Shown: positions 51,829-60,222 of the stretch, one piece after another
Numbering within the stretch: position 1 is the stretch's first letter
Layout: every line of letters begins with the position of its first letter
Assembly: GCF_001894745.1 (NCBI RefSeq)
Contig: NZ_BBYF01000006.1
Span: 186,001 to 250,000 of the forward strand
Reading direction: 5' to 3'
From: Paenibacillus sp. NAIST15-1
GTDB taxonomy: Bacteria > Bacillota > Bacilli > Paenibacillales > Paenibacillaceae
DNA: 64,000 nt
Notes under the pieces: generated by a model
The model's database searches: none
Told to the model about the DNA's origin: nothing
The model's input: only the letters and a program-made list of their open reading frames with translations
Position numbers and translations under genes: made by a program

Positions 51829-53241
51829 ATGGTGAGAAACTTAGAGATTATTTTTGTAGCTATACTGATCGTATCAAGCATCTTACTGCTTTTTAAGCAG
51901 CGTGGTGTTACCAAGTATAATGTCATCATTTTATCGGTTACTTATATAGCCTTATTTGCAACTATCCTTGCAATCGGGGCCAACTGGCGCTTGATACCCG
52001 CTTATATCGTAACAGTGCTTTTGACCCTGCAGGTTTTTATCAAACCACGCAACACGAATGTATCAAAAAAAAGGGGAGTGAGAATTTTAAAAGGGGCAGG
52101 TATTGTTGCCGCGGCTGCTGCCATGATTGCTTTACCGACGATTTTTCCCCTGCTCACATTTCCAAAGCCTACGGGAGAATATACGGTAGGTACGCAAGCC
52201 TTTCATCTTATTGATCAGAATCGAAAAGAATTTGTTGTTCCAAATAGTCAAGTATATCGTGAATTGATGGTACAGGTTTATTATCCAGCCGAAAAAGGGT
52301 CAGGCTCTCCTGCTCCTTATAATAAGAATATTGATGCATTAACGAAACAAATATCAGCTACACAGGGATTCCCTTATATCGCAACCACTCATTTGGGATT
52401 GACCGAAACACATTCGTTTACAGACGCCACACCCTTACAAGCAACAAAGAAATTCCCACTGTTATTGTTTGCACATGGTATGAGCCTATACAGTCAACAA
52501 AACACCTTTCAGTTGGAAGAGCTGGCGAGTCATGGTTATGTAATCGTTGCTCTTAACTTTACAGGCGATGCGGCAACAACCGTTTTCCCGGATGGAGATC
52601 GGGTTGATTTTACACCTATTGAAAATACAATCACTTTTTTAAACAATCGGATTAAACTTTGGGAGCAGGATGCCGCATTTGTGCTAGATGAAGTAACCAA
52701 AGCTGATTTTGACGATAAATTTAAGCCGATCGCTAAGTTAATAGACTATGACCATATAGGTATGTTAGGTCATTCTTTTGGTGGTGCCACTTCAGCACAA
52801 ATGTTGGTAAAGGATGATAGAATCAAAGCTGCCATTGATATGGATGGCGGATTGTATGGTGACCCTATGCCGAAAGATGGTCCTGGAAAGCCGTTAATGC
52901 TGATGAATGCCGAGGCTTCGATTAAGCTTATGAAAGAGGCAAACAGCCGGGAACCAGGAAATCGGGATGAGTTGTTTGTGGAAGCCTACTTGAGAAATAA
53001 AACCATTGAAAAACCTGGCGTGTATACCGCAATAATTCCTAAAACGAGTCATGGCAGTTTCACTGACTTAGCAGCCGTTTCGCCGATCATTAATGAACCA
53101 GGAGCAGATGTACCCGCGATTTTTCAGTTGATTAACGAAATGTCACTGAGCTTCTTTGATAAAAATTTAAAGGGAATCACCGATAATAAAATGAACGAAA
53201 TTAAGCAGAAATATCCTGAAATTAACTTAACTAGATATTGA
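51829..53241 (+). CDS. Membrane-anchored alpha/beta hydrolase (PAF-acetylhydrolase-like)
   Basis: 470 residues. Three or four membrane segments (about 5-22, 30-70 and 88-108) precede an alpha/beta-hydrolase domain. PLLLFAHGMSLY gives the oxyanion loop, GMLGHSFGGATSA the nucleophilic Ser, DMDGGLYGD the Asp and PKTSHGSFTD the His. The order is that of platelet-activating-factor acetylhydrolase isoform II and related bacterial lipases, so a lipid or ester substrate is likely. GGAGG lies 5 bases before ATG 51829. It is divergent in composition (AT-rich) from the operon at 41-46 kb. Confidence 0.85.
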   Translation: MVRNLEIIFVAILIVSSILLLFKQRGVTKYNVIILSVTYIALFATILAIGANWRLIPAYIVTVLLTLQVFIKPRNTNVSKKRGVRILKGAGIVAAAAAMIALPTIFPLLTFPKPTGEYTVGTQAFHLIDQNRKEFVVPNSQVYRELMVQVYYPAEKGSGSPAPYNKNIDALTKQISATQGFPYIATTHLGLTETHSFTDATPLQATKKFPLLLFAHGMSLYSQQNTFQLEELASHGYVIVALNFTGDAATTVFPDGDRVDFTPIENTITFLNNRIKLWEQDAAFVLDEVTKADFDDKFKPIAKLIDYDHIGMLGHSFGGATSAQMLVKDDRIKAAIDMDGGLYGDPMPKDGPGKPLMLMNAEASIKLMKEANSREPGNRDELFVEAYLRNKTIEKPGVYTAIIPKTSHGSFTDLAAVSPIINEPGADVPAIFQLINEMSLSFFDKNLKGITDNKMNEIKQKYPEINLTRY

Positions 53242-53249
53242 TTGTAGCC

Positions 53250-53363
53250 GTTTTGTATATGGATGTTGGTACGCCGTCCCGGACTGTTCATCCATTGGTT
53301 CATCACTTCGGCAGGGATCGTCTGACCTTTGGCGATGTTTTCTCCTGCGGAACTATAAGTGAT
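53250..53363 (-). pseudogene. CAP (SCP-like, YkwD-type) domain fragment
   Basis: On the minus strand about 38 codons read ITYSSAGENIAKGQTIPAE followed by VMNQWMNSPGRRTNIH. AGENIA and WMNSPGHRxNI are the two strongest CAP-domain motifs. A TGA stop precedes the stretch at once and the reading frame soon loses similarity, so this is a relic. It is richer in G and C than its surroundings. Confidence 0.75.
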
Positions 53364-53447
53364 TCACATCCTTTAGTTTGTACATTGAGGCGAAATGCTC
53401 CAAATTTGTCAGAAATAACTAGAGAAAGTACGCTGAAAAAAGGGAAA

Positions 53448-53490
53448 CCCATAGCTTATAGGAAATTCCCCGATAAGCTATGGGCTTCAT
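53448..53490. terminator. Terminator between the hydrolase and copper-amine-oxidase-N genes
   Basis: A perfect 12-bp stem (53448-53459 with 53473-53484). The minus strand continues TTTCCCTTTTTT, so it mainly ends the minus-strand gene at 53512. Confidence 0.8.
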
Positions 53491-53511
53491 TACATATCAT
53501 AAATATAATAT

Positions 53512-54225
53512 TTATTCAGAAACATCTTGGAATGTTAAACCAGGGAAAACGGTATAATTCTTTAATTGGGTATCACTGATTATGTTTGCATAATCTATCA
53601 GGTATCCCTTGCTCATATATGGAGCTACATCAAAGTCCCATTCAGCCACAAATGGTGTGGATAAGTTCATGTAATGAACTATTTTTACACGTACTTTGTA
53701 TTGGTCTCCATCGCTCCTACCTTCCCCTTTTCTTTTAGCATCTACTATTTTTTTAGCATCAACTATTTTCAACTCTAGAATGGAAGGATATACTCCTCCT
53801 CCTGGTAGTTCGACTGAACCGTTATTCAAGTAACTAGAGGCTATTGTTTTTTTCCAAGCTTCTTCATCCCTTGAATCATATGTAACGAAATACTTATTAA
53901 TCAAAGATACGATGTCTGCCCATTGTCCCCCAGTTAGATTTAATTTTTCATTCCATAGATCAGGAGTAGAAGCCGAAGTACCGCTTTTCTGATTAATAAT
54001 TACTGTTTGTTTTTTAGAATCCCAAGTCACATCAGCACCTAATGCCTTAGAAATCGTACTAATAGGAACCATGACTCTTCCGTCAACATTGCGAGGCGAA
54101 ACGTCAGTAGGTACTGTTCGACCGTTTACAACAATTGAAATTTTCCCACTAGCAAATGCTCCCCCAATTAACAAAGAGGTAAGAGCAAAAACAAGTGATA
54201 CAACAATGACCTGCTTTTTCATCAT
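53512..54225 (-). CDS. Secreted copper amine oxidase N-terminal domain protein
   Basis: 237 residues. A signal peptide (MMKKQVIVVSLVFALTSLL, cleavage near AFA-SG) leads into a Cu_amine_oxidN1 domain (PF07833): ISIVVNGRTVPTDVSP, GRVMVPISTISKALGADVTWD and KQTVIIN. In Paenibacillus these domains are extracellular wall-associated modules, not oxidases. The C-terminal region has a tandem KIVDAK-KIVDAK duplication and otherwise unknown sequence. ATG 54225 follows AGGAGG. A terminator follows the stop. Confidence 0.85.
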   Translation of the reverse strand: MMKKQVIVVSLVFALTSLLIGGAFASGKISIVVNGRTVPTDVSPRNVDGRVMVPISTISKALGADVTWDSKKQTVIINQKSGTSASTPDLWNEKLNLTGGQWADIVSLINKYFVTYDSRDEEAWKKTIASSYLNNGSVELPGGGVYPSILELKIVDAKKIVDAKRKGEGRSDGDQYKVRVKIVHYMNLSTPFVAEWDFDVAPYMSKGYLIDYANIISDTQLKNYTVFPGLTFQDVSE

Positions 54226-54441
54226 TTTAAACCTCCTAAAATATACTATTGGACGGAATTCCCAGAATGATCTTATCACACTTATTGATAAATTACATCT
54301 TTATCGATCATCGTTTTCAGGACGTTTATTACAACGTAGTCCTTGTACTCCAGTTCCTTCGTCTCAGTTCGTATAATAGCTGCAAAATATCCTAATATGG
54401 CAGAGCATTTAGAAGATTTAGTATTAATGGATGTTGTTCAC

Positions 54442-54633
54442 TTATTCTTTTTGCGATATCTTCACTTGCTTCACCAACAGACTGGTAGCAAGGCTCTGTG
54501 AATCGAGTTCCTCTTCCAGCCAATTCACATATACACATCTATCCGGCAGTAGTTTTTTCCAATCACAATATACATTTACCGACGCTCCAGCATATGGAAT
54601 GGGAAATACTTTTATTTTGTTTATTTCACTCAC
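54442..54633 (-). pseudogene. Type II thioesterase N-terminal fragment
   Basis: 63 codons. The start IKVFPIPYAGASVNVYCDWKK is the first beta strand and conserved PYAGGSA-like turn of the NRPS/PKS type II thioesterase (SrfAD/GrsT) family. LLPDRCVYVNWLEEEL continues this match, then the frame ends before the nucleophile GHSxG. The fragment is therefore about a quarter of a thioesterase. It lies 23 bases downstream of the DUF3810 gene on the same strand. No NRPS or PKS is visible in the window. Confidence 0.6.
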
Positions 54634-54656
54634 TCCTAATAATATCTATACTTTAT

Positions 54657-55757
54657 TTAATGATACTTCTCTATTCCTCGCTGCTCTGCCAGCAACAAAT
54701 TTACCATACCACTATAGCTATTCAAACCGTCTGTCTGATTATTCGCCTTCAGATATAAGTCATTTACAATTCTTGAAATACTCGAAATAACACCCTCATA
54801 CTTATCCCGATACTGCTCATTTTGTACTATGTCATGCTGCACCGCCTTGGACAGACTGGACATTATATCAGACGCCTGATCTGAATCAACTTTCTTTAGT
54901 GCTGATATAGAATAATCAAACGCTAGAAAAAAACCACTGTAGAGTATCATTGGATCATCCTGCTGCTTACATGCCAGATAAGCTATAAAATTTGCCTCAT
55001 CCTCATGCATAAAACCACTCTGATGTGCCAATTCATGTGCCATAGTAGCAGACACTAAGAAAACTGGCACATTAACATTAATATTGGATTCAAAAGTAAA
55101 AGGGACAAAAATACCGTGTATCCCTGCACGCGACATTAGTTTTGACATCACCACTGGTTTTGGTGTTGAATATAAAGAATGCTCCAAAACAGGATATTTC
55201 TTTGATAACATTTGCATCGACAGCACTGCGTGTTGTGCATAATAATTAAAATTATCCGGTACTTGAGCCAAAAGAGCAGTATCCTCTAACTTTTCCCTTG
55301 CCAATTCCATTTCAACAGCAAGTGACTTACACAATTTCACTAGTTCGTCCTCGCTGTAGTTTCCCTCTTGATATTCGGTATAGGACAAAAAAGAATATCT
55401 GTGATAGTTTATTCCACCCAAAACAGTATAGCAAAAATATATCACGCTACAGATTGCAACTATTCCTAGAGTACCACGATAAACTACCATCCTACGTGCA
55501 CCTTTACTCATGATAACCTTGCGCACATAATAACCTATATAAAATAGAAAAAGTAACACAACCAACACTACGAGCCATTCACTAATAGAAAATTTGACCC
55601 AAGAAGGTACAAATCCTACTGTTTTTGACAATATCGGATATACAGACCTACTGTATTTTTCTGCCCAATCCTGATGGTTCTGCGCGTATTTTGTCAGTAT
55701 ATAAGCCATAACTCCAAGTGAGATCAATGGCAATCTCTTAAGTAAAAGCTTTTTGAT
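54657..55757 (-). CDS. DUF3810 family membrane zinc metallopeptidase
   Basis: About 366 residues. Three hydrophobic segments (about 8-25, 55-80 and 95-115) precede an extracellular peptidase domain with ATMAHELAHQSGFMHEDEANFIAYLAC, an HExxH motif plus downstream Glu, typical of DUF3810. The start is unclear: AGGAGG is followed 7 bases later by ATC AAA AAG (ATC at 55757), which gives the natural-looking N-terminus (M)KKLLLKRLPL; the only upstream in-frame candidate is TTG 55775, before the ribosome site. The family is found near natural-product genes, consistent with the thioesterase fragment beside it. Confidence 0.75.
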   Translation of the reverse strand: MKKLLLKRLPLISLGVMAYILTKYAQNHQDWAEKYSRSVYPILSKTVGFVPSWVKFSISEWLVVLVVLLFLFYIGYYVRKVIMSKGARRMVVYRGTLGIVAICSVIYFCYTVLGGINYHRYSFLSYTEYQEGNYSEDELVKLCKSLAVEMELAREKLEDTALLAQVPDNFNYYAQHAVLSMQMLSKKYPVLEHSLYSTPKPVVMSKLMSRAGIHGIFVPFTFESNINVNVPVFLVSATMAHELAHQSGFMHEDEANFIAYLACKQQDDPMILYSGFFLAFDYSISALKKVDSDQASDIMSSLSKAVQHDIVQNEQYRDKYEGVISSISRIVNDLYLKANNQTDGLNSYSGMVNLLLAEQRGIEKYH

Positions 55758-55849
55758 AACACATCCTCCTATCAAATTACATACTATGTATAATTATCGC
55801 GATTTTCATCCTAGAGTACCATTCCTTCTCTTTATCTTCAAGTAGTTAG

Positions 55850-56400
55850 ACTACCTTAGAGGTGGAATGGGACGCCGTGCTCTCTCTCCTTCGGTTCCCT
55901 GCGCGCGGACGAACCCGGGTTCGCTCCCCCTTCTTATACTCCACCAATGCAAAAAAACACGACCCATTGGATCGTGTACGATTTATACATTTGGTGGAGC
56001 CAAGGTGATTACGCTCGCAATCCTCGCTCCATCCTTTACGGGATGTCCCATTCCTGATTATTCTTGCTGTCGAAGCTCACTCAACGATGACTACCTTAGA
56101 GGTAGAATGGGACGCCGTGCTCTCTCGCCTTTGGCTCCTTGCGCGCGGACGACCCCGGGTTCGCTCCCCCTTCTTATACTCCACCAATGCAAAAAAACAC
56201 GACCCATTGGATCGTGTACGATTTATACATTTGGTGGAGCCAAGGTGATTACGCTCACAATCCTCGCTCCATCCTTTACGGGATGTCCCATTCCTGATTA
56301 TTCTTGCTGTCGAAGCTCACTCAACGATGACTACCTTAGAGGTAGAATGGGACGCCGTGCTCTCTCGCCTTTGGCTCCTTGCGCGCGGACGACCCCCGGG
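55850..56400 (-). repeat. 240-bp tandem repeats derived from tRNA-Ala 3' region
   Basis: Two nearly identical full units (55850-56089 and 56090-56329) and a partial third (56330 to about 56400). Each full unit contains TTTGGTGGAGCCAAGG, identical in the minus-strand sense to the last 14 bases of the tRNA-Ala gene next to it (CCTTGGCTCCACCA), and a hairpin with seven T residues (minus strand) like the tRNA's own terminator. The period is 80 codons, so an apparent 209-codon plus-strand ORF results from the repetition. Confidence 0.9.
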
Positions 56401-56429
56401 GTTCGCCCCCTTTTGCAATCCACCATAAT

Positions 56430-56452
56430 AAAAAAAGCAGCCCATCGGCTGC
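56430..56452 (-). terminator. Terminator of tRNA-Ala
   Basis: GCAGCC pairs with GGCTGC; seven T residues follow on the minus strand. It starts 15 bases after the CCA end. Confidence 0.88.
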
Positions 56453-56466
56453 ATTTATTATTTATT

Positions 56467-56542
56467 TGGTGGAGCCAAGGGGGATCGAACCCCTGACCTC
56501 TTCGCTGCCAGCGAAGCACTCTCCCAGCTGAGCTATGGCCCC
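56467..56542 (-). tRNA. tRNA-Ala (anticodon GGC)
   Basis: 76 nt with encoded CCA. Acceptor GGGGCCA pairs with TGGCTCC (one G-T pair), the anticodon stem CTTCG/CGAAG encloses CTGGCAG, and the T arm is GGGGTTCGATCCCC-like. Read from the minus strand. Its 3' end is copied in the adjacent repeats. Confidence 0.97.
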
Positions 56543-56562
56543 ATATTTTTGTATGCCAAATT

Positions 56563-56592
56563 ATTATACTACCTCAACACAATTTCCTGCAA
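56563..56592 (-). promoter_or_regulatory. Promoter of tRNA-Ala
   Basis: On the minus strand TTGCAG (56592-56587) and TATAAT (56568-56563) are 18 bases apart; the -10 box is 20 bases from the mature tRNA start. Confidence 0.65.
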
Positions 56593-56845
56593 ATTCCTAT
56601 TATTGGCCTTGGTAGATTATTTTCTACTTCTTTTTAACAATTTCATAGCAATAGGAAGCACTTAGACATCATTCCTTCTTTTTTCTCTATTTATCTTTCT
56701 TTTTCATTAAACTGTTCAAAGTAGATAATCCGTTGAGTCGTGTTTTTTGTTACATCGATTTCATTATCAATTGACTCGAAATGGATATCATTGTATTCTC
56801 TAACGAAGATATTCCCTTTTCTTCCCCCCCTCGAAGCACACCCTT

Positions 56846-57046
56846 GTGTATAACTTCGTCTACATCATCGTCATCCCAATTGTATGCTTTGGAGGTATAG
56901 GAGCACTTCTTGGATTAAGTCTCTCAAATGACAATTTTCCCGAAGTCTATACATACATCCTCCAAAATGATCATATCATCATCATTGCGAACATCATTCT
57001 AGGACATACGCTCGTATCGAGCATATACCGAACACAAGCACACTAA
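56846..57046 (+). CDS. Possible small membrane protein (weak)
   Basis: 66 codons from GTG. Two hydrophobic stretches (VYIIVIPIVCFGGIGALLGLS and IIIIANIILGHTLV) are separated by a short polar loop. No ribosome site is visible. A terminator-like hairpin about 45 bases after the stop is the only support. The rest of 56543-57281 shows no other gene. Confidence 0.25.
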   Translation: MYNFVYIIVIPIVCFGGIGALLGLSLSNDNFPEVYTYILQNDHIIIIANIILGHTLVSSIYRTQAH

Positions 57047-57091
57047 TCCATTCATTATCTACCTCCTTATTGAATAACATTTATCCTAGAT

Positions 57092-57120
57092 AACACGCTG
57101 TTGGTTAGGCGTGTTTCTTT
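57092..57120 (+). terminator. Terminator-like hairpin before the DrrAB operon
   Basis: AACACGC pairs with GCGTGTT, followed by TCTTTG. It could end a transcript from the small upstream ORF. Confidence 0.5.
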
Positions 57121-57281
57121 GTGCTCATAACAAGGCTTCATCTTCCCCGTTGTTTATCGGTCTACAGACTGACTGGAAAACCATTCCACAGAAGGTTTAT
57201 CAGGCTGTAAATTACTTTTACAATGCAAATAGACTAAAAAACGAGTGCAAACATTCCATCTTGAAGTAAGGAGAAATGGAA

Positions 57282-58325
57282 ATGAACAATAATTTCAACA
57301 TAGCAGGTTCGAGCAGCAGTGAATGGGCTGTTCAAGCCCGTGGGCTCGTCAAAACATTCGGAGACAATCGCGCTGTCGATGGCGTAGACTTGAACGTTCG
57401 TGCTGGTTCGATATACGGAGTCCTGGGTCCGAATGGAGCAGGGAAGACAACGACGATTCGCATGTTAGCTACATTATTGCGTCAGGATGCTGGCGAGGCA
57501 CGGATCTTCGGACACGATGTCGTGAAGGAATCCCATATCGTCCGTCAATTAATTGGGGTCACAGGACAATACGCATCGGTTGACGAGTCCCTAAGCGCTA
57601 CCGAGAACCTCATTATCTTCTCGCGGCTGCTCGGTCTAGGTCGTGCGGAAGCGCGGCGCAAGGCTGCTGACTTGTTAGAGGAGTTTGGCTTGTCAGAGGC
57701 AGCCAAGCGGCCGCTCAAGAACTTCTCCGGAGGCATGCGACGCAGACTTGATTTGGCTGCAAGCCTCATTGCTCAGCCCCCGCTCATCTTTTTGGATGAA
57801 CCGACAACAGGGCTGGATCCGCGTACGCGCTCACAGATGTGGGATACGATTCGCCGTTTGGTCGACACAGGCTCAACCGTGCTCCTCACCACACAATACC
57901 TCGATGAAGCCGATCAGTTGGCAGATCGTATCGCGGTTATCGACCGCGGCCAAGTTGTCGCAGAAGGCACCGTGGATGAACTTAAGGCTTCCGTTGGAAC
58001 GTCGTCGCTGCATTTAAGGCTTCAACATGAAAAAGATATCGCCGATGCGCGTACAATCGTAGAGCAAGTACTTCAAGTCCGCTCCAATGTAACCGCCGAA
58101 GCTGGAACGATTACTGCACCGATGGCCGACGCCGACCAAGTAACAGACCTGTTGATCGCTTTTCGCAACCAAGAAATTCGACTTGCCGAAATCAGTGTAC
58201 AAAAACCTACACTTGACGAAGTATTTCTAACCATCACTGGGAACAGCTCGTCGGGTGCTATAGAGAACACGAACGCGATCCACAATACCGAACGCATGAA
58301 CGTTAGAGAGGAGGCACGTGTATGA
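57282..58325 (+). CDS. DrrA-type ABC exporter ATPase
   Basis: About 347 residues. WAVQARGLVKTFGDNRAVDGVDL opens the domain; GPNGAGKTTTIRML is Walker A, FSGGMRRRLDLAASLI the signature and LIFLDEPTTGLDPRTR Walker B. The C-terminal extension, with VFLTITG near the end, is that of the DrrA (daunorubicin resistance) subfamily. AAGGAG lies 8 bases before ATG 57282. It overlaps the permease gene by 4 bases (ATGA). Drug or lipid export is expected; the substrate is unknown. Confidence 0.92.
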   Translation: MNNNFNIAGSSSSEWAVQARGLVKTFGDNRAVDGVDLNVRAGSIYGVLGPNGAGKTTTIRMLATLLRQDAGEARIFGHDVVKESHIVRQLIGVTGQYASVDESLSATENLIIFSRLLGLGRAEARRKAADLLEEFGLSEAAKRPLKNFSGGMRRRLDLAASLIAQPPLIFLDEPTTGLDPRTRSQMWDTIRRLVDTGSTVLLTTQYLDEADQLADRIAVIDRGQVVAEGTVDELKASVGTSSLHLRLQHEKDIADARTIVEQVLQVRSNVTAEAGTITAPMADADQVTDLLIAFRNQEIRLAEISVQKPTLDEVFLTITGNSSSGAIENTNAIHNTERMNVREEARV

Positions 58326-59137
58326 GCAATGCAACCGTAAATAAGAGCCCCCACCAGCAATTAAAAAACTATGCCAGCTTCGGTCAGTCACTACGTAATT
58401 CAATGACAATGGCCTATCGTGGGCTGCTCAAAATAAAGCGTACCCCCGAGCAATTGTTCGATGTAACCATTCAGCCCATTTTGTTTACCCTCATGTTCAC
58501 CTATATATTTGGCGGGGCAATCTCAGGAAATGTACATGATTACTTACCAATCATTATCCCCGGCATTCTTGTTCAGACGGTCATTACAAGTGCCGTCGCC
58601 ACTGGTGTCCAATTGCGTGAAGATATGGATAAAGGCGTATTCGACCGCTTCAAGTCACTTCCGATCGCGCGTATTGCGCCTTTGGCGGGAGCCCTTCTGG
58701 CAGATACGATCCGCTTTGCCATTGCAACCGTACTCACCTTCGTGATGGGCTACTTAATGGGCTATCACCCAGCCGGAGGCCTAGGTTATGTCGCAATCGC
58801 CGGCTTGCTTGTCATTGCATGCTCCTGGGCAGTCAGCTGGATTTTTGCCTTCTTCGGCGTCATTGCTCGTACAGCAGCTAGCGTACAAGGGATTGCCATG
58901 ATGGTGCTGTTCCCGCTCACCTTTCTCTCTAATGCGTACGTACCGGTCAATACGATGCCAGATTGGCTTCAATGGTTTGCTAATATCAACCCAATCACCC
59001 ATTTAGTAAGTGCTGTACGTGAGCTCGCCAATCAAGGCACGATCGGCATTGAATTTGGCCTCACTCTCCTGTGCGCTATGGTCATTGTAGCCATCTTTGC
59101 CCCACTCACCGTCCGCGCGTATATGCGCCGCACCTAA
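58322..59137 (+). CDS. DrrB-type ABC exporter permease
   Basis: 271 residues, six membrane segments of the ABC-2 type. EQLFDVTIQPILFTLMFTYIFGGAISG, GILVQTVITSAVATGVQLREDMDKGVFDRFKSLPI and MVLFPLTFLSNAYVPVNTMPDWLQW are conserved blocks of the DrrB family. Its start overlaps the end of the ATPase gene, so both are made together and form the exporter. Confidence 0.92.
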   Translation: MSNATVNKSPHQQLKNYASFGQSLRNSMTMAYRGLLKIKRTPEQLFDVTIQPILFTLMFTYIFGGAISGNVHDYLPIIIPGILVQTVITSAVATGVQLREDMDKGVFDRFKSLPIARIAPLAGALLADTIRFAIATVLTFVMGYLMGYHPAGGLGYVAIAGLLVIACSWAVSWIFAFFGVIARTAASVQGIAMMVLFPLTFLSNAYVPVNTMPDWLQWFANINPITHLVSAVRELANQGTIGIEFGLTLLCAMVIVAIFAPLTVRAYMRRT

Positions 59138-59526
59138 ATTTCAAATACGTAGCAGATGGATAACCTTGCAGCTAATGTTCAGCAGATGGTCACCATGGGT
59201 GGTCACTCAATATACAGCCCTCAACAATTTGGGTAACTGAAAAAACATCTGAACACGTAAATGTAAACATCTACGGTAAGGAGCAGAGAACTAAATCCCT
59301 GCTCCTTATCGCATGATACGGGAAATGGAAGTATTCCTAACAGAGTCATACTACACCCTTAGCAGAGAAGGGGATATCCTTGAATATCCACGGATAACCC
59401 CCTTAATTCTATTTTACGAATCGCCTGTAGAGGTCTATACTTAAGGGGTGTTAAGGAACAAGGCACTTCTTAAACAGCTTCGTTCAATCGGGATGCAGCA
59501 ATCCCCCTTGAACCCAGTTATCATAT
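59138..59526. other. Intergenic region with two hairpins
   Basis: No gene is seen. TAAGGAGCAG at 59277 pairs with CTGCTCCTTA ending 59308 without a T run. A second hairpin at 59368-59404 (AAGGGG with CCCCTT, ATATCC with GGAT) is followed by AATTCTATTTT and may terminate the exporter operon. Confidence 0.5.
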
Positions 59527-59602
59527 GGGTTCTTAGCTCAGTTGGTAGAGCAGTTGACTCTTAATCATCAGGTCGAGGGTTCGAACCCCTCAGAACCCAC
59601 CA
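59527..59602 (+). tRNA. tRNA-Lys (anticodon CTT)
   Basis: 76 nt with encoded CCA. GGGTTCT pairs with AGAACCC in the acceptor; D arm AGCTCAGTTGGTAGAGC; anticodon loop CTCTTAA gives CTT; T arm GAGGGTTCGAACCCCTC. The 3' half from base 59561 onward is duplicated at 63582. One mismatch is present in the anticodon stem. Confidence 0.96.
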
Positions 59603-59642
59603 ATTATGTGATCAAAACGGCAGAGAATGCCGTTTTTTGTTG
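59561..59642 (+). repeat. Direct repeat copy 1 (tRNA-Lys 3' half plus terminator)
   Basis: From the anticodon loop through the CCA end and the terminator hairpin, about 82 bases match 63582-63664 except for one T in the T run. The two copies enclose the SLH gene, about 4.0 kb apart. Confidence 0.95.
59614..59638 (+). terminator. Terminator of tRNA-Lys
   Basis: AAAACGGCA pairs with TGCCGTTTT across GAGAA; six T residues in all at the end. Confidence 0.92.
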
Positions 59643-60222
59643 TTCTGATCGTTACTTCCCAATGCAGCTTTGTTTTATAATAACCTCACATTTAACTCAC
59701 GAAATAATTTGAGATACGGATTTATCTCGTTATTCGCACTATCCCCATACATTCTCTTCGAACTTAACACCTGCAACTAATTACCCATCAAATTATTGAA
59801 TCAATAGGTTAAAAACAATGATACTTACTTTCATAAACAAAATCTAAAACAAGTGTAAAACTCTATATTCCTATATTTTGGGGTTTTATTTCAAATCCCT
59901 CTAGGCCCTATCATAATAACCATCAATTCCTTCTATTAAAATAGATATTGACCGATTTTAGTAATTATTTATCTTAAAAAATATTTGGTTCTATATAGCA
60001 TGAAAAGAAAAATGATCCTTTTCCTAATAAAAAACTGATAAACAACCGATAAAATGAAAGTAATAAAATATAGGTCTTAAGGAGTGGTTATCTTGTCAGC
60101 TTGGCTCAAAAACAATCACTATTTAATACCAAAATAGGATTTTCATTCGTATTTCTAAATTTGGCAAGGTAGCTCCTACATGAGCATCCTAGAAAAAGAC
60201 AGCAAAGTGGAGGTTTCGAGTG
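59643..60222. other. AT-rich leader of the SLH gene
   Basis: No confident gene is seen. At 60093-60137 AAGGAGTGGTTATC precedes TTG and a 14-codon frame (begins MSAWLKNN), a possible leader peptide. AT content is clearly higher than in the flanking exporter genes. Confidence 0.4.

Noticed and set aside
53238-53579. 113-codon plus-strand ORF after the hydrolase
   Set aside because: It is antisense to the CAP-domain fragment and to the start of the terminator region; no ribosome site.
55867-56496. 209-codon plus-strand ORF
   Set aside because: It is a product of the 240-bp repeats (80 codons each), runs over the tRNA-Ala terminator and has no ribosome site.
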